NCBI GenBank assembly: GCA_020444505.1
Contig: JAHLKU010000002.1
Location: 1-50,920, forward strand
Length of the DNA stretch: 50,920 nucleotides
Origin: Actinomycetota bacterium
GTDB taxonomy: Bacteria > Actinomycetota > Acidimicrobiia > Spongiisociales > UBA11373
Reading direction: 5' to 3'
The notes below the pieces were generated by a model that did not search any database, was not told the origin of the DNA, and saw only the letters and a list, made by a program, of their open reading frames with translations. The translations under genes and the position numbers were made by a program. Positions 1 to 9,689 of this stretch are shown one piece after another (position 1 is the stretch's first letter; each line of letters opens with the position of its first letter).

Positions 1-568
1 ACCCCCGGTCGAGCAGGCCGAGCCGCTCTGCGGCGACCACGGCCTCGGCGCGGTTGCGCGCCCCGAGCCGGGCGTACAGCTCCGACAGCCGGCGGAACAT
101 GGCTCGCTCCGAATGGCCGGTGTCGTCGGCGAGCCGCACCACCGTCGTGCCTCGCGACAACGCGAGCAGCCAGCCCGCCTCCTCGTCGCTGAGGGACGGC
201 GAGGCGCAGGCGCCGCCGTTCCCGGCGAGCGCCCTGGCGGCCGCCAGGGGCAGCACCGCGTCGCCGGCGGACGCCGCCGTCACGGCGTCCAGGATCCGCT
301 GCGGCTCCCAATCCCAGTCGGCGGGCGCCGCCCCGTGCCGCAGGGCGTGGGAGGCGGTGTCCCGATCGAGCGGCGACACCAGGGCGACGACCGGGGCGCC
401 TGCGGCGAGCGTCTCGACCGCACGGCAGTCGTCGGGAGAGCGGAGCGGGGCCACCACCACGTCGGCGGACGACGGGTCCTCGGCGATCCCCCAGCCCCGG
501 CCGGGGGCGGCGCTCTCCAGCCCGCGCCGGTACGCGGCAGGCACTCCGACGACGGCCAGGCGTGGCAC
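1..568 (-). CDS. LuxR-type HTH response-regulator-like protein (C-terminus cut by window edge)
   Basis: The C-terminal part reads as a LuxR/GerE helix-turn-helix: LS.EE..WLLALSRG..VVRLAD..GHSERAMFRRLSELYARLGARNRAEAV, followed by GLL. This is the DNA-binding domain of NarL/FixJ-type regulators. The N-terminal 110 residues look like a worn receiver domain (start PRLAVVGVPAAYRRGLESA). I cannot place the usual phospho-acceptor Asp or Lys with confidence, so it may be an atypical receiver that does not respond to phosphorylation. GTG at 566-568 is chosen because a TACGCT box lies 6 nt upstream, the leaderless spacing seen across this window. At least 189 residues are present and the end is missing. 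The target genes and any partner kinase are not visible. Confidence 0.75.
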   Translation of the reverse strand, partial: MPRLAVVGVPAAYRRGLESAAPGRGWGIAEDPSSADVVVAPLRSPDDCRAVETLAAGAPVVALVSPLDRDTASHALRHGAAPADWDWEPQRILDAVTAASAGDAVLPLAAARALAGNGGACASPSLSDEEAGWLLALSRGTTVVRLADDTGHSERAMFRRLSELYARLGARNRAEAVVAAERLGLLDRG

Positions 569-574
569 CGGCGA

Positions 575-580
575 AGCGTA
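575..580 (-). promoter_or_regulatory. -10 box TACGCT, leaderless start of the LuxR-type gene
   Basis: TACGCT on the minus strand ends 6 nt before the GTG start, so transcription should begin at or next to the start codon. This is inferred from spacing alone. Confidence 0.6.
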
Positions 581-707
581 CCGCCGCCCGCCGATCCACG
601 ACGCAGGATGGCAGGGCCCCGCCACGGTTGGGCGGGGACAGGCGCCGCAGCCTGCGGTACACCTGCTCTCAGCGACTCCCCGGTCCGTCGCTCATCGGGA
701 CCGGGAC

Positions 708-733
708 GGCTCCGCGCCGGAGGGCGCGGGGCT
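708..733 (+). promoter_or_regulatory. Leader hairpin before the 33-residue peptide gene
   Basis: An 11-bp stem (two G-T wobbles) with loop GGAG; its core CCGCGCC pairs with GGCGCGG. It ends 6-7 nt before the GAAGGAGAG ribosome-binding region. It could be a 5' leader structure modulating translation, or the end of an upstream transcript. No clear -10 box could be assigned in 569-748. Confidence 0.45.
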
Positions 734-748
734 TCTCGAAGGAGAGCA

Positions 749-850
749 ATGCCGAGGAAGAACACGCCGAAGTCGTCGGGCCAGGGTGCGCGCAAGGCCG
801 CCCCGAAGCCGTCGACCGGTTCGGCGAACAAGGGCGCCAAGAAGCGCTAG
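749..850 (+). CDS. 33-residue highly basic peptide
   Basis: A short reading frame starts at ATG 749 after a good Shine-Dalgarno (GGAGAG, 5-nt class spacing) and ends in TAG. The product (MPRKNTPKSS...KGAKKR) has about ten Lys/Arg, no acidic residue and no hydrophobic stretch. It is rich in Lys, Ala, Pro, Ser and Gly, like a disordered nucleic-acid-binding tail. I recognise no family. In support of a real gene: the ribosome-binding site, a stem-loop just upstream and a perfect 10-bp terminator 16 nt after the stop, giving a self-contained unit. Against it: its length and the GC-rich background, in which open frames are common. Function unknown. Confidence 0.5.
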   Translation: MPRKNTPKSSGQGARKAAPKPSTGSANKGAKKR

Positions 851-866
851 CCGCGCTTCGGGTGCC

Positions 867-891
867 GGAGGGCCGCCGTGTGCGGCCCTCC
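867..891. terminator. Terminator hairpin between the basic peptide gene and psuK
   Basis: A perfect 10-bp stem (GGAGGGCCGC / GCGGCCCTCC) with a 5-nt loop, between two convergent genes and so usable in both directions. There is no long T-tract, as is common in GC-rich actinobacteria. Confidence 0.7.
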
Positions 892-904
892 TTCGCGTCC
901 GGGG

Positions 905-1801
905 TCAGGCGCCGATGCGGTCTCTGACCGCTTGCGCCGAGAGCCCTTCGGGGATCGACGCGTCGGTCTCCAGGGCCATCGACGCCGCAGCGAGGCCCCA
1001 CCCCAGCGGGTCCTCCTCCCCGGCGGCAAGTGCGTAGGTGTAGCCGGCCGCGAGGGCATCGCCGGCCCCGGTGACGTCCACGACGCGGCGGGGAGCCAGC
1101 GCCGGGCGCGTCCCGGCGCCGTCGGCCGTGTGCTCGTGGGCGCCGTCGGGTCCCAGCGAGACGACCACCCGTCGGGAGCCGATGGCATGGATGGCCGCGG
1201 CCGCCTCGGCCGGCACCGCGCCGTCGAGGCGGGCGAGGACCCCGGCCTCCGCCCGGTCGGGGAACACGGCCTCCAGGTGGGCCAGCACCGGCAGCAACCG
1301 GGACGCCTTCGGCACCGACACCGGGTCGGCCACCACCGGCACCCGGGCCAGGGCGACCAGCACCTCCAGCGTGGCCGCGGGGAGATTGGCGTCCACCATC
1401 CACACGGCGGCGCCGGCGGCATGCGCCGCGGCCTGCTCCGCCCACTCCCGCCCGGCCTCGTCGTAGATCTGCATGTCGGCGACGCCCAGCACCAGGGCGC
1501 CGTCCGGGTCGAGGACCGCCAGGTACGAGGCGGTCGCCCGGCCGGGCGCGGCGGCGAGGCCGGTGACGTCGATGCCCTCCGCCTGCAGCGTGGCGTGCAG
1601 CGCGTCGGCGGCGGGGTCGTCGCCGGTCAGTGAGCACACGGCCGCCTGCGCCCCGAGGCGCGCCAGGCTGCGGGCCACGTTGCAGGCCACGCCGCCGGGC
1701 GCCCTCATGACGTGCGCCGGGTTGCTGGTGCCGAGGCGGGCCCCTTCCAGCAGGTGCGCCTTCGTGTCGATGTGGGCGCCACCGAAGCAGGCGATCTCCA
1801 T
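905..1801 (-). CDS. psuK: PfkB-family sugar kinase, probably pseudouridine kinase
   Basis: A ribokinase/PfkB protein of 298 residues. Near the start are GGAHIDTK and then SNP..V...PGGVACNVARSLARLG, which closely resembles the E. coli pseudouridine kinase PsuK pattern (DSNPG...PGGVGRNIA). TASYLAVLD and ADPVS also match PsuK. The second PfkB signature DVTGAGDALAAGY holds the catalytic base at D248. PsuK phosphorylates pseudouridine to its 5'-phosphate in the cytoplasm before the glycosidase PsuG cleaves it. No psuG lies nearby, so the substrate is inferred from the sequence pattern; another nucleoside or sugar is possible. The ATG start follows a TAGCAT box by 6 nt. The gene diverges from the siderophore-interacting gene across only 40 bp. 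Confidence 0.75.
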   Translation of the reverse strand: MEIACFGGAHIDTKAHLLEGARLGTSNPAHVMRAPGGVACNVARSLARLGAQAAVCSLTGDDPAADALHATLQAEGIDVTGLAAAPGRATASYLAVLDPDGALVLGVADMQIYDEAGREWAEQAAAHAAGAAVWMVDANLPAATLEVLVALARVPVVADPVSVPKASRLLPVLAHLEAVFPDRAEAGVLARLDGAVPAEAAAAIHAIGSRRVVVSLGPDGAHEHTADGAGTRPALAPRRVVDVTGAGDALAAGYTYALAAGEEDPLGWGLAAASMALETDASIPEGLSAQAVRDRIGA

Positions 1802-1807
1802 GCCCCG

Positions 1808-1813
1808 ATGCTA
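1808..1813 (-). promoter_or_regulatory. -10 box TAGCAT, leaderless start of psuK
   Basis: TAGCAT on the minus strand, 6 nt before ATG 1801. It shares a 40-bp divergent intergenic region with the box at 1830-1835. Confidence 0.6.
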
Positions 1814-1829
1814 CGGCCACCGGGTCGGG

Positions 1830-1835
1830 CATACT
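1830..1835 (+). promoter_or_regulatory. -10 box CATACT, leaderless start of the siderophore-interacting gene
   Basis: CATACT on the plus strand ends 6 nt before ATG 1842. Its -35 region would overlap the start of psuK transcription on the other strand. Confidence 0.55.
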
Positions 1836-1841
1836 CACGGC

Positions 1842-2639
1842 ATGGAGAGATCGGCCCCCATCCGGCGCGAGCCGCCGCCGTTCCGCACCGTCGAGGTGCG
1901 CGCGGTGGAACCGGTGACGGGCTGGCTGGCTTCGGTGACGCTCGGCGGACCGGGGCTCCGGGAGATGGCGCCCGCCGACCCGGCGGCCAGCGTCCGGTTG
2001 CTGCTGCCGGGGAGGGACGGGCTCACGATGCCGTCGTGGAACGGCAACGAGTTCCTGCTGCCCGACGGCACCCGCCCCGCGATCCGCACCCTCACCCCGC
2101 GTCGCAAGGAGGGCGGCACCCTCACGGTGGAGGTGGTGCTCCACCCCGGCGGCGCCCTCGCCGCATGGCTCGCCGCCGCTGTGCCCGGCGGCGCCGTGGC
2201 GGTCTCCGGGCCGGGCCGCGGGTCTGCGCCCGCCGCGGGCGCCGACGCCTACCTGCTGGCGGGCGACGAGGCCGCGGTGCCGGCGATCGCCCAGTTGCTG
2301 GAGGCCATGGGCCCGGCGCCGCGCATCGACGTGCTGATCGAGACGGCGCACCCCGGCGACCCGGCGCCGCTGCCCGCCCGCCCCGACGCAGAGGTGACCT
2401 GGGTCCCGGCCGGGGCGGGTGCCACGCCGGGGACGGCGCTGGCCGATGCGGTGGAAGCCGCCTCCCTGCCCGACGGGTTGCGGGTGTGGGCGGCCGGCGA
2501 GGCGGCGGCGATGCAGCGCATCCGCCGCCACCTCCGCGCCCGGGGCATCCCCCGGGGGCACGCCACCGTCCGCGGCTACTGGAAGCACGGCAAGGCCGCC
2601 GGGGCGGCGGGGGACGCCGTCGGGTCGAAGACGGCGTAA
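1842..2639 (+). CDS. Siderophore-interacting protein (FAD/NAD(P)H ferric-siderophore reductase family)
   Basis: 265 residues, normal for the SIP/ViuB family, which releases iron by reducing Fe3+-siderophores in the cytoplasm. The N-terminal half is the FAD-binding beta-barrel; RTLTPRR near residues 84-90 is the family's FAD-contact motif (R.YT.R), with Tyr replaced by Leu. The second half is the NAD(P)H-binding lobe (YLLAGDEAAVPAI, then RVWAAGEAAAMQRIRRHL). It ends with the typical RGYWKHGKA signature. The ATG was chosen for the CATACT box 6 nt upstream; longer frames upstream run through psuK. No siderophore synthesis or uptake genes are in view. Confidence 0.85.
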   Translation: MERSAPIRREPPPFRTVEVRAVEPVTGWLASVTLGGPGLREMAPADPAASVRLLLPGRDGLTMPSWNGNEFLLPDGTRPAIRTLTPRRKEGGTLTVEVVLHPGGALAAWLAAAVPGGAVAVSGPGRGSAPAAGADAYLLAGDEAAVPAIAQLLEAMGPAPRIDVLIETAHPGDPAPLPARPDAEVTWVPAGAGATPGTALADAVEAASLPDGLRVWAAGEAAAMQRIRRHLRARGIPRGHATVRGYWKHGKAAGAAGDAVGSKTA

Positions 2640-2642
2640 CCT
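2637..2642 (+). promoter_or_regulatory. -10 box TAACCT overlapping the upstream stop codon
   Basis: TAACCT begins with the TAA stop of the siderophore-interacting gene and lies 8 nt before ATG 2651. The downstream gene may therefore have its own leaderless promoter in addition to read-through. Confidence 0.45.
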
Positions 2643-2650
2643 CACCGGCG

Positions 2651-3358
2651 ATGGCTGGAACCGACACCCTCACCTGGCCGGACGCGCTCGACGCGTTCGG
2701 CGCCGACTGGTCGGCGCCGATCCTGGCCGCCGGCATGGATGCGGCGACGCTGGCGGGCGTGCTGGCGGCCCGCACCCCCTTCGGCATCGCCGCCGAGGGC
2801 GACGACTGGGTGCTGCTGGCTCCCGGCGCCCCCGACGAGGTCCCCGGGGAGTGGGCCGATCTCGGTGGCGGGTACGGCACGGTGGTCCTCCGCAGAGGGT
2901 GGGGCCCCCGCGGCGGCCTCACCGGAGCGCTGGCCGACGGTGTGTCGCTGCTGGCGCCCGGAGGGAGGCTGTTCGCCGCCGACCTGGATGCGGCCCGCCT
3001 GCTGGACGCCTCGCCGGTCGCCTACCCGTACCAGTACCGGTTCACGCTCGACCCCGCCGCCGCCGAACGGCTCGAGGCCTCCACCGTCCCCGCCGCCGAC
3101 CTCGCCCTCGGGGTGGGGAGGGCCGGGCTCCGCCACGTGGCGGGCCTGGTCGTGGACGAGGTGCGCGGGGCGTACGACGGCCCTGCGGAGTACTGGGAGG
3201 CCGTGGAGGCGGGGGCATGGCCGTCGCTGGCAGACCTGCCTGCCGACGACCGGGGCCTGTTGCTGGAGCGGCTGGCCGCGGCGCTGAGCGACCTCGCGCC
3301 GATCGGGGGCCTGGTGGAGCGCCGCCCCTGGTTCGCGGCGACCGGTGTCCGTGGGTGA
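2651..3358 (+). CDS. Unrecognised 235-residue protein (weak SAM-methyltransferase-like pattern)
   Basis: I do not recognise this family with confidence. The stretch ADGVSLLAPGGRLFAADLDAARLL resembles the motif after the SAM-binding sheet of class I methyltransferases (LkPGGrl...d). The usual glycine-rich SAM loop is not evident: LGGGYGTVVL is the nearest candidate. The C-terminal third is helical, with many Leu, Ala and Asp. It lies 11 nt after the siderophore-interacting gene and converges with the Nfu-domain gene, leaving a 12-bp gap. The ATG follows a TAACCT box by 8 nt. It could be a degenerate methyltransferase or an unrelated alpha/beta protein. Confidence 0.6.
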   Translation: MAGTDTLTWPDALDAFGADWSAPILAAGMDAATLAGVLAARTPFGIAAEGDDWVLLAPGAPDEVPGEWADLGGGYGTVVLRRGWGPRGGLTGALADGVSLLAPGGRLFAADLDAARLLDASPVAYPYQYRFTLDPAAAERLEASTVPAADLALGVGRAGLRHVAGLVVDEVRGAYDGPAEYWEAVEAGAWPSLADLPADDRGLLLERLAAALSDLAPIGGLVERRPWFAATGVRG

Positions 3359-3370
3359 CGGGGCGGCCGC

Positions 3371-3625
3371 TCAGCCGAAGCGGGCCTCGAGGATCTCGGT
3401 GGCGGGAGGGACGATGGCCTCCCACTCGGCCTCCGGCGTCTTCGACAGCGTCACGAAGTCGGCCGACATGAACACGCTGGTGACCCCTTCGATGGCCAGC
3501 AGCGGGCCGGCCACCGGGTCGTCGGTCGGCTGGGCGGCGGAGAAGGCGGTCGGGGCGTCGAAGGTGGCGTCGACGGTGAACTTGAGGGCATTCGGGTTGG
3601 GCGTGGCGCTCGGCACGGCCGGCAT
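3371..3625 (-). CDS. Stand-alone Nfu/NifU N-terminal domain protein
   Basis: 84 residues beginning with a short lead and PNPNALKFTVD, the hallmark of the Nfu N-terminal domain (PF08712). In larger Nfu proteins this domain precedes the CxxC Fe-S scaffold domain. This protein has the domain alone: LLAIEGVTSVFMSADFVTLSK is the typical second half, and there is no cysteine. A direct Fe-S scaffold role is therefore unlikely; an accessory or protein-protein role is possible. Start chosen at ATG 3625, which has GAGGAA 4 nt before it and a TACGAT box further upstream. It diverges from hyuA. Confidence 0.8.
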   Translation of the reverse strand: MPAVPSATPNPNALKFTVDATFDAPTAFSAAQPTDDPVAGPLLAIEGVTSVFMSADFVTLSKTPEAEWEAIVPPATEILEARFG

Positions 3626-3649
3626 GGCGTTCCTCGATCGGGTCGCGGC

Positions 3650-3655
3650 ATCGTA
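3650..3655 (-). promoter_or_regulatory. -10 box TACGAT for the Nfu-domain gene (leadered)
   Basis: TACGAT on the minus strand lies 24 nt before the start codon, leaving a leader of about 18 nt that contains the GAGGAA ribosome-binding site. Confidence 0.45.
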
Positions 3656-3667
3656 GCGGGAGGCGGC

Positions 3668-5613
<1,946 letters not shown>

Positions 5614-5617
<4 letters not shown>

Positions 5618-7197
5618 GCGTGGACGCCGTCACGCTGGAGGTGGCCCGCAACCGGTTCGCCGCCGTCGCCGAGGAGATGGGCGTGGTGCTGCGGCGCACC
5701 GCCTACTCGCCCAACATCAAGGAGCGGGCCGACTGCTCGGCGGCGATCTTCGTCCCCTCCGGGGAGATGCTGGCCCAGGCCGAGCACATCCCGGTGCACC
5801 TCGGGTCGATGCCGGCCTCGGTGGCGGCGGTGCTCGACCTGCTGGGCGGGGAGGTGGCGCCCGGCGTGCAGTTCGCCGTCAACGACCCGTTCCACGGCGG
5901 CACCCACCTCAACGACCTGACCCTGGTGCGCCCCGTCTATCTGGGGCGCACGCTGGTGGGGTGGGCGGCCAACCGGGCGCATCACGCCGACGTGGGCGGC
6001 GAGGCGCCCGGGTCGATGCCGGCCCACGCCACCCGCCTCGACCAGGAGGGGTGCGTGGTGGCCCCGGTGGTGGCGGCCCGCGACGGGGAGTGGGACCCGG
6101 GGTTCCTGGACCGGTTCCTGGAGGCGACCCGGACGCCCGACGAGCGCATCGGCGACCTGTCGGCCCAGCTCGGCGCCAACGAGGCCGGCGCCGCCCGCTT
6201 CCTGGAGGCGGTCGGGGCGGCGGGCCCCTCCCGCCACGACGAGGTGGCCGCGGCGCTGCTGGACTATGGCGAGGCCCGGATGCGCGCCGCCCTCGAGGCG
6301 CTGCCCGACGGCGAGCACCGCTTCGAGGACGTCATGGAGTGGGGCGACGACGACCTGCCGGTGCGGGTGGCGGTGACCATCGACGGCGGGGACCTGACCG
6401 CCGACTTCGAGGGGACGTCGCCGCAGATCGACGGCAACATCAACGCCGTCGAGGCCGTCACCCGGTCGTGCCTCTACTACGCGGTGCGGGTGGCCGCCGA
6501 CCCGACCATCCCCGCCAACGGCGGCTGCTACCGGCCGCTGCGCCTGCGGGTGCCGCCCGGCAGCCTGGTGGGGGCGTCGCCGCCGGTGGCGGTGGCGGCA
6601 GGCAACGTGGAGACCAGCCAGCGGATCGCCGACACCCTGCTCGGCGCCCTCGCCGCCGCCGCCCCCGGCCGGGTGCCCGCCGCCTCGCAGGGCACCATGA
6701 ACAACGTGCTGATCGGCTCCGGCGGCACCGTCTACTACGAGACCGTCGCCGGCGGGGAGGGAGGCACCCCGCACCGGCCCGGGCAGTCCGGCATCCACAC
6801 CGGCATGACCAACACCAGGAACACCCCCATCGAGTCGGTGGAGACCCACTACCCCTTCCGCATCACCGCCACCCACCTGCGGCAGGGCAGCGGCGGCACC
6901 GGCCTCCACCCCGGCGGGGAGGGCATGGTGCGCGAGATCGAGTTCCTGGAGCAGGCAACGGTCTCGCTGATGGGAGAGCGCCGCCGCCACCGTCCCTGGG
7001 GCCTGCATGGCGGCGGCCCCGGGGCCAACGGCGAGGACTGGTGGATCCGCGCCGGCGGCGCCGCCGAGCGCCTCCCCGGCAAGGTGACGTTCGAGGCCGG
7101 ACCGGGCGATCGCCTCCGGGTGCTCACGCCCGGCGGCGGCGGGTGGGGGCGCCCCACGCAGGCGCGCCGGGCAACGACGCGCCGGGACGGCGCCTAG
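5614..7197 (+). CDS. hyuB: Hydantoinase/oxoprolinase family subunit B (HyuB-like)
   Basis: 527 residues starting at GTG 5614, whose GTGA overlaps the hyuA stop and implies translational coupling. The family motifs are in order: MGVVLRRTAYSPNIKERADCSAAIF, AQAEHIPVHLGSMP, NDPFHGGTHLNDLTLVRPV, NRAHHADVGG, PGSMPA, then DFEGTSPQIDGNINAV and NGGCYRPLRL. The last third has SGGTVYYETVAGGEGG and GGGGWG at the end. It forms the catalytic partner of HyuA. The gene runs into the LarA-like gene on the other strand with a 4-bp stop-codon overlap (CTAG), so the two mRNAs would be complementary at their 3' ends. Confidence 0.9.
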
Positions 7198-8465
7198 CCC
7201 CAGGTGCCGTCCCAGGGGCCCAGCACCTCGCAGGAGGGGTGGGAGGCCATCTCCTCGGCCACCGGTTCGCTGACGGCGACCTCGGCGAGGCTCAGGGTGT
7301 CGCGGATGCGGACGATGCGGGCGTCCGCGGGGACGGCGCCCGGCACCGCCGCCAGCGCGGCCATCACGGCGAGGTCGTCGCCTTCCACCGCCGGTGGGAT
7401 GCGGCCGCACGCCAGCGACCCCGAGGTCACCGAGTTCACCCAGGTCGCCTGCAGGTCGATCCGGTCCAGGAGGCGGCGGGTGATCACGTCGGCGAGGCCG
7501 ATGCCGTGGGCGTTGCCGCCGGTGGCCCCGGTGAGGCCCAGCACCGCGATGCGGGCGATGTCGGGGCCGTCGAAGCCGGGCAGGGGGGCGCCGGTCTCGC
7601 CCCGGCCGGTGACGTTGGCGTCCATCCCGATGCCGGAGACGTCCTTGCCGAAGCGCTCCACCACCAGCACGTCGATGCGCCCGGCGTGGATGCGGGGCAT
7701 CAGGGCCCGGGCCGTCTCCAGCAACTCCGGTTCCCGCGCCGCCAGCGTGCCGGCCGGCACGGCTTCGATCCCGGCGGTCTCGTCGTAGGCGTTCTCGACG
7801 ATCGCCAGGCCGAAGGCGACGTGCCCGGCGGCGGCGAGGGCGGTCCCGGCGTCGAGGATGAGGCGGTCGAACGCCCCGTACCCCTCCCGGTGCAGGCGGG
7901 CCGCCCCGTCGTGCTTGCCGAGGCCGATGGCCAGCATCTTGCACAGCCCGCTCTCGACGGGCCCCCGGAACCCCGTGTGGGGCTTCACCCGGTTCACCGG
8001 GATCACGGCATCGGCGTCGAGCGCCAGGGCGTCCTGGTGGAGCGGCACCTCCGACCCGTGCGGCGACGTGATGGTGGCCGCGACCCGGGTCGCCATGCTG
8101 CTGCGCACGGGAGCGCCCACCGCGTCCCCGGTGATCCCGAGGTGGGCCAGCACCGCCGCCTGGCCTTCGGCGGTGGCGCCGCCGTGCGACCCCATCGCCG
8201 GGACCACGAACACCTCGAGGCCGTGCTCGCGCAGTCCGGCGACGAGGGCGCGGGTGATGCGGGCGATGCCGGCGATGCCCCTGCTGCCGACGGCGACCGC
8301 CGCGGTCCGCTTGCCCCGGAGGGTGGCGGCCACCTCCGGCCGGGAGATCTCGGCGGCGACCGCCGCCTCGACGTCCTCGATGCGGGGGCGGGGGAACGCC
8401 TGCCGCACGCGCCGCAACGGCGGGGGGCCGAGCCCGGCGAGGCCGGGGAAGGTCACGTCGGTCAT
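7194..8465 (-). CDS. LarA-like protein (nickel-dependent lactate racemase superfamily)
   Basis: 423 residues. The blocks VAVGSRGI (53-64), MGSHGGATAEGQ (91-102), NRVKPHTGFRGPVESGLCKM (158-177) and IGLGKHDGA recall LarA (DUF2088). In LarA, His108, His174 and Lys184 act in catalysis or hold the nickel-pincer nucleotide. The likely equivalents here are H94, H163 and K176, all present. The family includes racemases and epimerases of 2-hydroxyacids, so an isomerase is the best guess. The cofactor genes larB, larC and larE are not in the window. Start ATG 8465 follows TACCCT by 6 nt. Its meeting with hyuB at a shared CTAG may be chance or may reflect a joint catabolic role. Confidence 0.75.
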   Translation of the reverse strand: MTDVTFPGLAGLGPPPLRRVRQAFPRPRIEDVEAAVAAEISRPEVAATLRGKRTAAVAVGSRGIAGIARITRALVAGLREHGLEVFVVPAMGSHGGATAEGQAAVLAHLGITGDAVGAPVRSSMATRVAATITSPHGSEVPLHQDALALDADAVIPVNRVKPHTGFRGPVESGLCKMLAIGLGKHDGAARLHREGYGAFDRLILDAGTALAAAGHVAFGLAIVENAYDETAGIEAVPAGTLAAREPELLETARALMPRIHAGRIDVLVVERFGKDVSGIGMDANVTGRGETGAPLPGFDGPDIARIAVLGLTGATGGNAHGIGLADVITRRLLDRIDLQATWVNSVTSGSLACGRIPPAVEGDDLAVMAALAAVPGAVPADARIVRIRDTLSLAEVAVSEPVAEEMASHPSCEVLGPWDGTWG

Positions 8466-8471
8466 GGGGGC

Positions 8472-8477
8472 AGGGTA
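8472..8477 (-). promoter_or_regulatory. -10 box TACCCT, leaderless start of the LarA-like gene
   Basis: TACCCT on the minus strand, 6 nt before ATG 8465. It faces the box at 8502-8507 in a 50-bp divergent region. Confidence 0.6.
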
Positions 8478-8501
8478 TCGGCCGGGAGCGTGCCGAGCCG
8501 C

Positions 8502-8507
8502 TAGCCT
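8502..8507 (+). promoter_or_regulatory. -10 box TAGCCT, leaderless start of the protease-like gene
   Basis: TAGCCT on the plus strand, 8 nt before GTG 8516. It supports the GTG start over later codons. Confidence 0.5.
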
Positions 8508-8515
8508 CGCCCGCC

Positions 8516-9682
8516 GTGACCAGGAGACATGTCGTATTGCTGTCGGTGCTCGGCGCTGCCGCCGCCGTGCTGGTGGCAGCGGCGGTGGCCCTGTCCTCCG
8601 GAGGAGGGCCGGAGGCGGCGGCCCCGCCCACCGGCGCCACCACCACGACGGCCCCGTCCACGACCACGCCCGCCACGACGGGGGCCGCGGCCACCGCGCC
8701 CCCGGCCACAGCGGCGCCGGCCGCGACCACCACCACGACCACCACCGAGGCGCCCCCGGCGACGGCGCCCCCGGCGACGGCGCCCCCGCCCCGGATCGCC
8801 GTGCCGGGCGTGGTGCGCGCCGCCAATCCCATCGTCCACGGCGGGTACGACGACGCCGACTGCGACGGCCTGGTGCTCGACTACGCCGCCGTGCAGCCCC
8901 GCCAACTCCGGCTGCCGGGCGAGCCGGTGGCCAGGGTGCGGACCGCCGTCCTGGTGGACCTCTCCTCCGAGCCGGCCTCGCTGGAGGAGGCCGAGTACTC
9001 GATGGAACTGGCAGGGCAGTACCTGTACGACCTCACCGGCTTCGGGTTCGAGATGACCGAGTACGTCGAGGCCACGCCGCCCCGGGACGACTTCATCGAG
9101 GCGCTGATCCCCCACTGCTACCTGCAGACCCTCGACGACCTGCCCGACCACGTGGTCCTGTTCTCCTACGGCTACGCCGGCAATGCCAGGTCGTTCGGCG
9201 GGTATGCCGAGTACCTGGACGCCCGGTCGCCGTTCGCCTCCTGGGCCCCGGCAGGGTGGTCCAACCGGTTCACCAACGCGACCTTCGGCGGGGTGCAGAT
9301 GTACGTGTCGGTGATCCACTGGAGCCACTCGTACGCTCGCTGCGGCTACGGGTCGTCGGAGACCCCGGTCACCGACGTGGCCATCGACGGCGAGTGCTCG
9401 AATCTCGCGGGCACGGCATGCGCCGCCGGGCCCGACTACCAGATCTGCTCCACCGAGCTGTCCAGCCCCTACGCCTACCGCGCCAACTTCCGGGCCAGCA
9501 CGATCGTCCACGAGTTGATGCACCCCTTCGGCCTCCACGGCAACGGCGACCACGTGGGCGCTCCCGAATGCAACGCCGAGATGGGGCTGCCGGAAGGCAC
9601 GTTCGACGAGGAGACGGCCGAGCGCCATCACCAGATGTGCCCCTACACCTACGAGGAGTTCGCCCGCGGGTTCGCCGGGTAG
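8516..9682 (+). CDS. Membrane-anchored metzincin-like metalloprotease
   Basis: 388 residues. Residues 6-27 are a hydrophobic N-terminal anchor or signal. Residues 33-92 are a Thr/Ala/Pro-rich spacer, probably spanning the cell wall. The globular domain has HELMHPFGLHGNGDH at 332-346: H332 and H336 with E333 form the zinc HExxH motif, and G339 sits as in metzincins (HExxHxxGxxH). The third ligand is shifted, with H341 one place early and H346 four later. M374 could be the Met-turn. Seven cysteines downstream of the spacer suggest extracytoplasmic disulfides. It is probably a secreted or surface zinc protease; the substrate is unknown. The GTG start is set by the TAGCCT box; an ATG at 8528 is out of frame. 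Confidence 0.65.
   Translation: MTRRHVVLLSVLGAAAAVLVAAAVALSSGGGPEAAAPPTGATTTTAPSTTTPATTGAAATAPPATAAPAATTTTTTTEAPPATAPPATAPPPRIAVPGVVRAANPIVHGGYDDADCDGLVLDYAAVQPRQLRLPGEPVARVRTAVLVDLSSEPASLEEAEYSMELAGQYLYDLTGFGFEMTEYVEATPPRDDFIEALIPHCYLQTLDDLPDHVVLFSYGYAGNARSFGGYAEYLDARSPFASWAPAGWSNRFTNATFGGVQMYVSVIHWSHSYARCGYGSSETPVTDVAIDGECSNLAGTACAAGPDYQICSTELSSPYAYRANFRASTIVHELMHPFGLHGNGDHVGAPECNAEMGLPEGTFDEETAERHHQMCPYTYEEFARGFAG
8750..8788 (+). repeat. 15-bp tandem repeat coding the Ala/Pro/Thr spacer
   Basis: Unit GCGCCCCCGGCGACG occurs twice plus a partial third copy, encoding repeated APPAT. It lies inside the low-complexity spacer of the protease-like protein and is a likely site of length variation by slippage. 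Confidence 0.7.
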
Positions 9683-9689
9683 GGCCGGG

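Noticed and set aside
8516-8530. CAGGAG followed by ATG at 8528 as a start
   Set aside because: That ATG is out of frame with the protease gene, and the in-frame GTG 8516 has a -10 box 8 nt before it.
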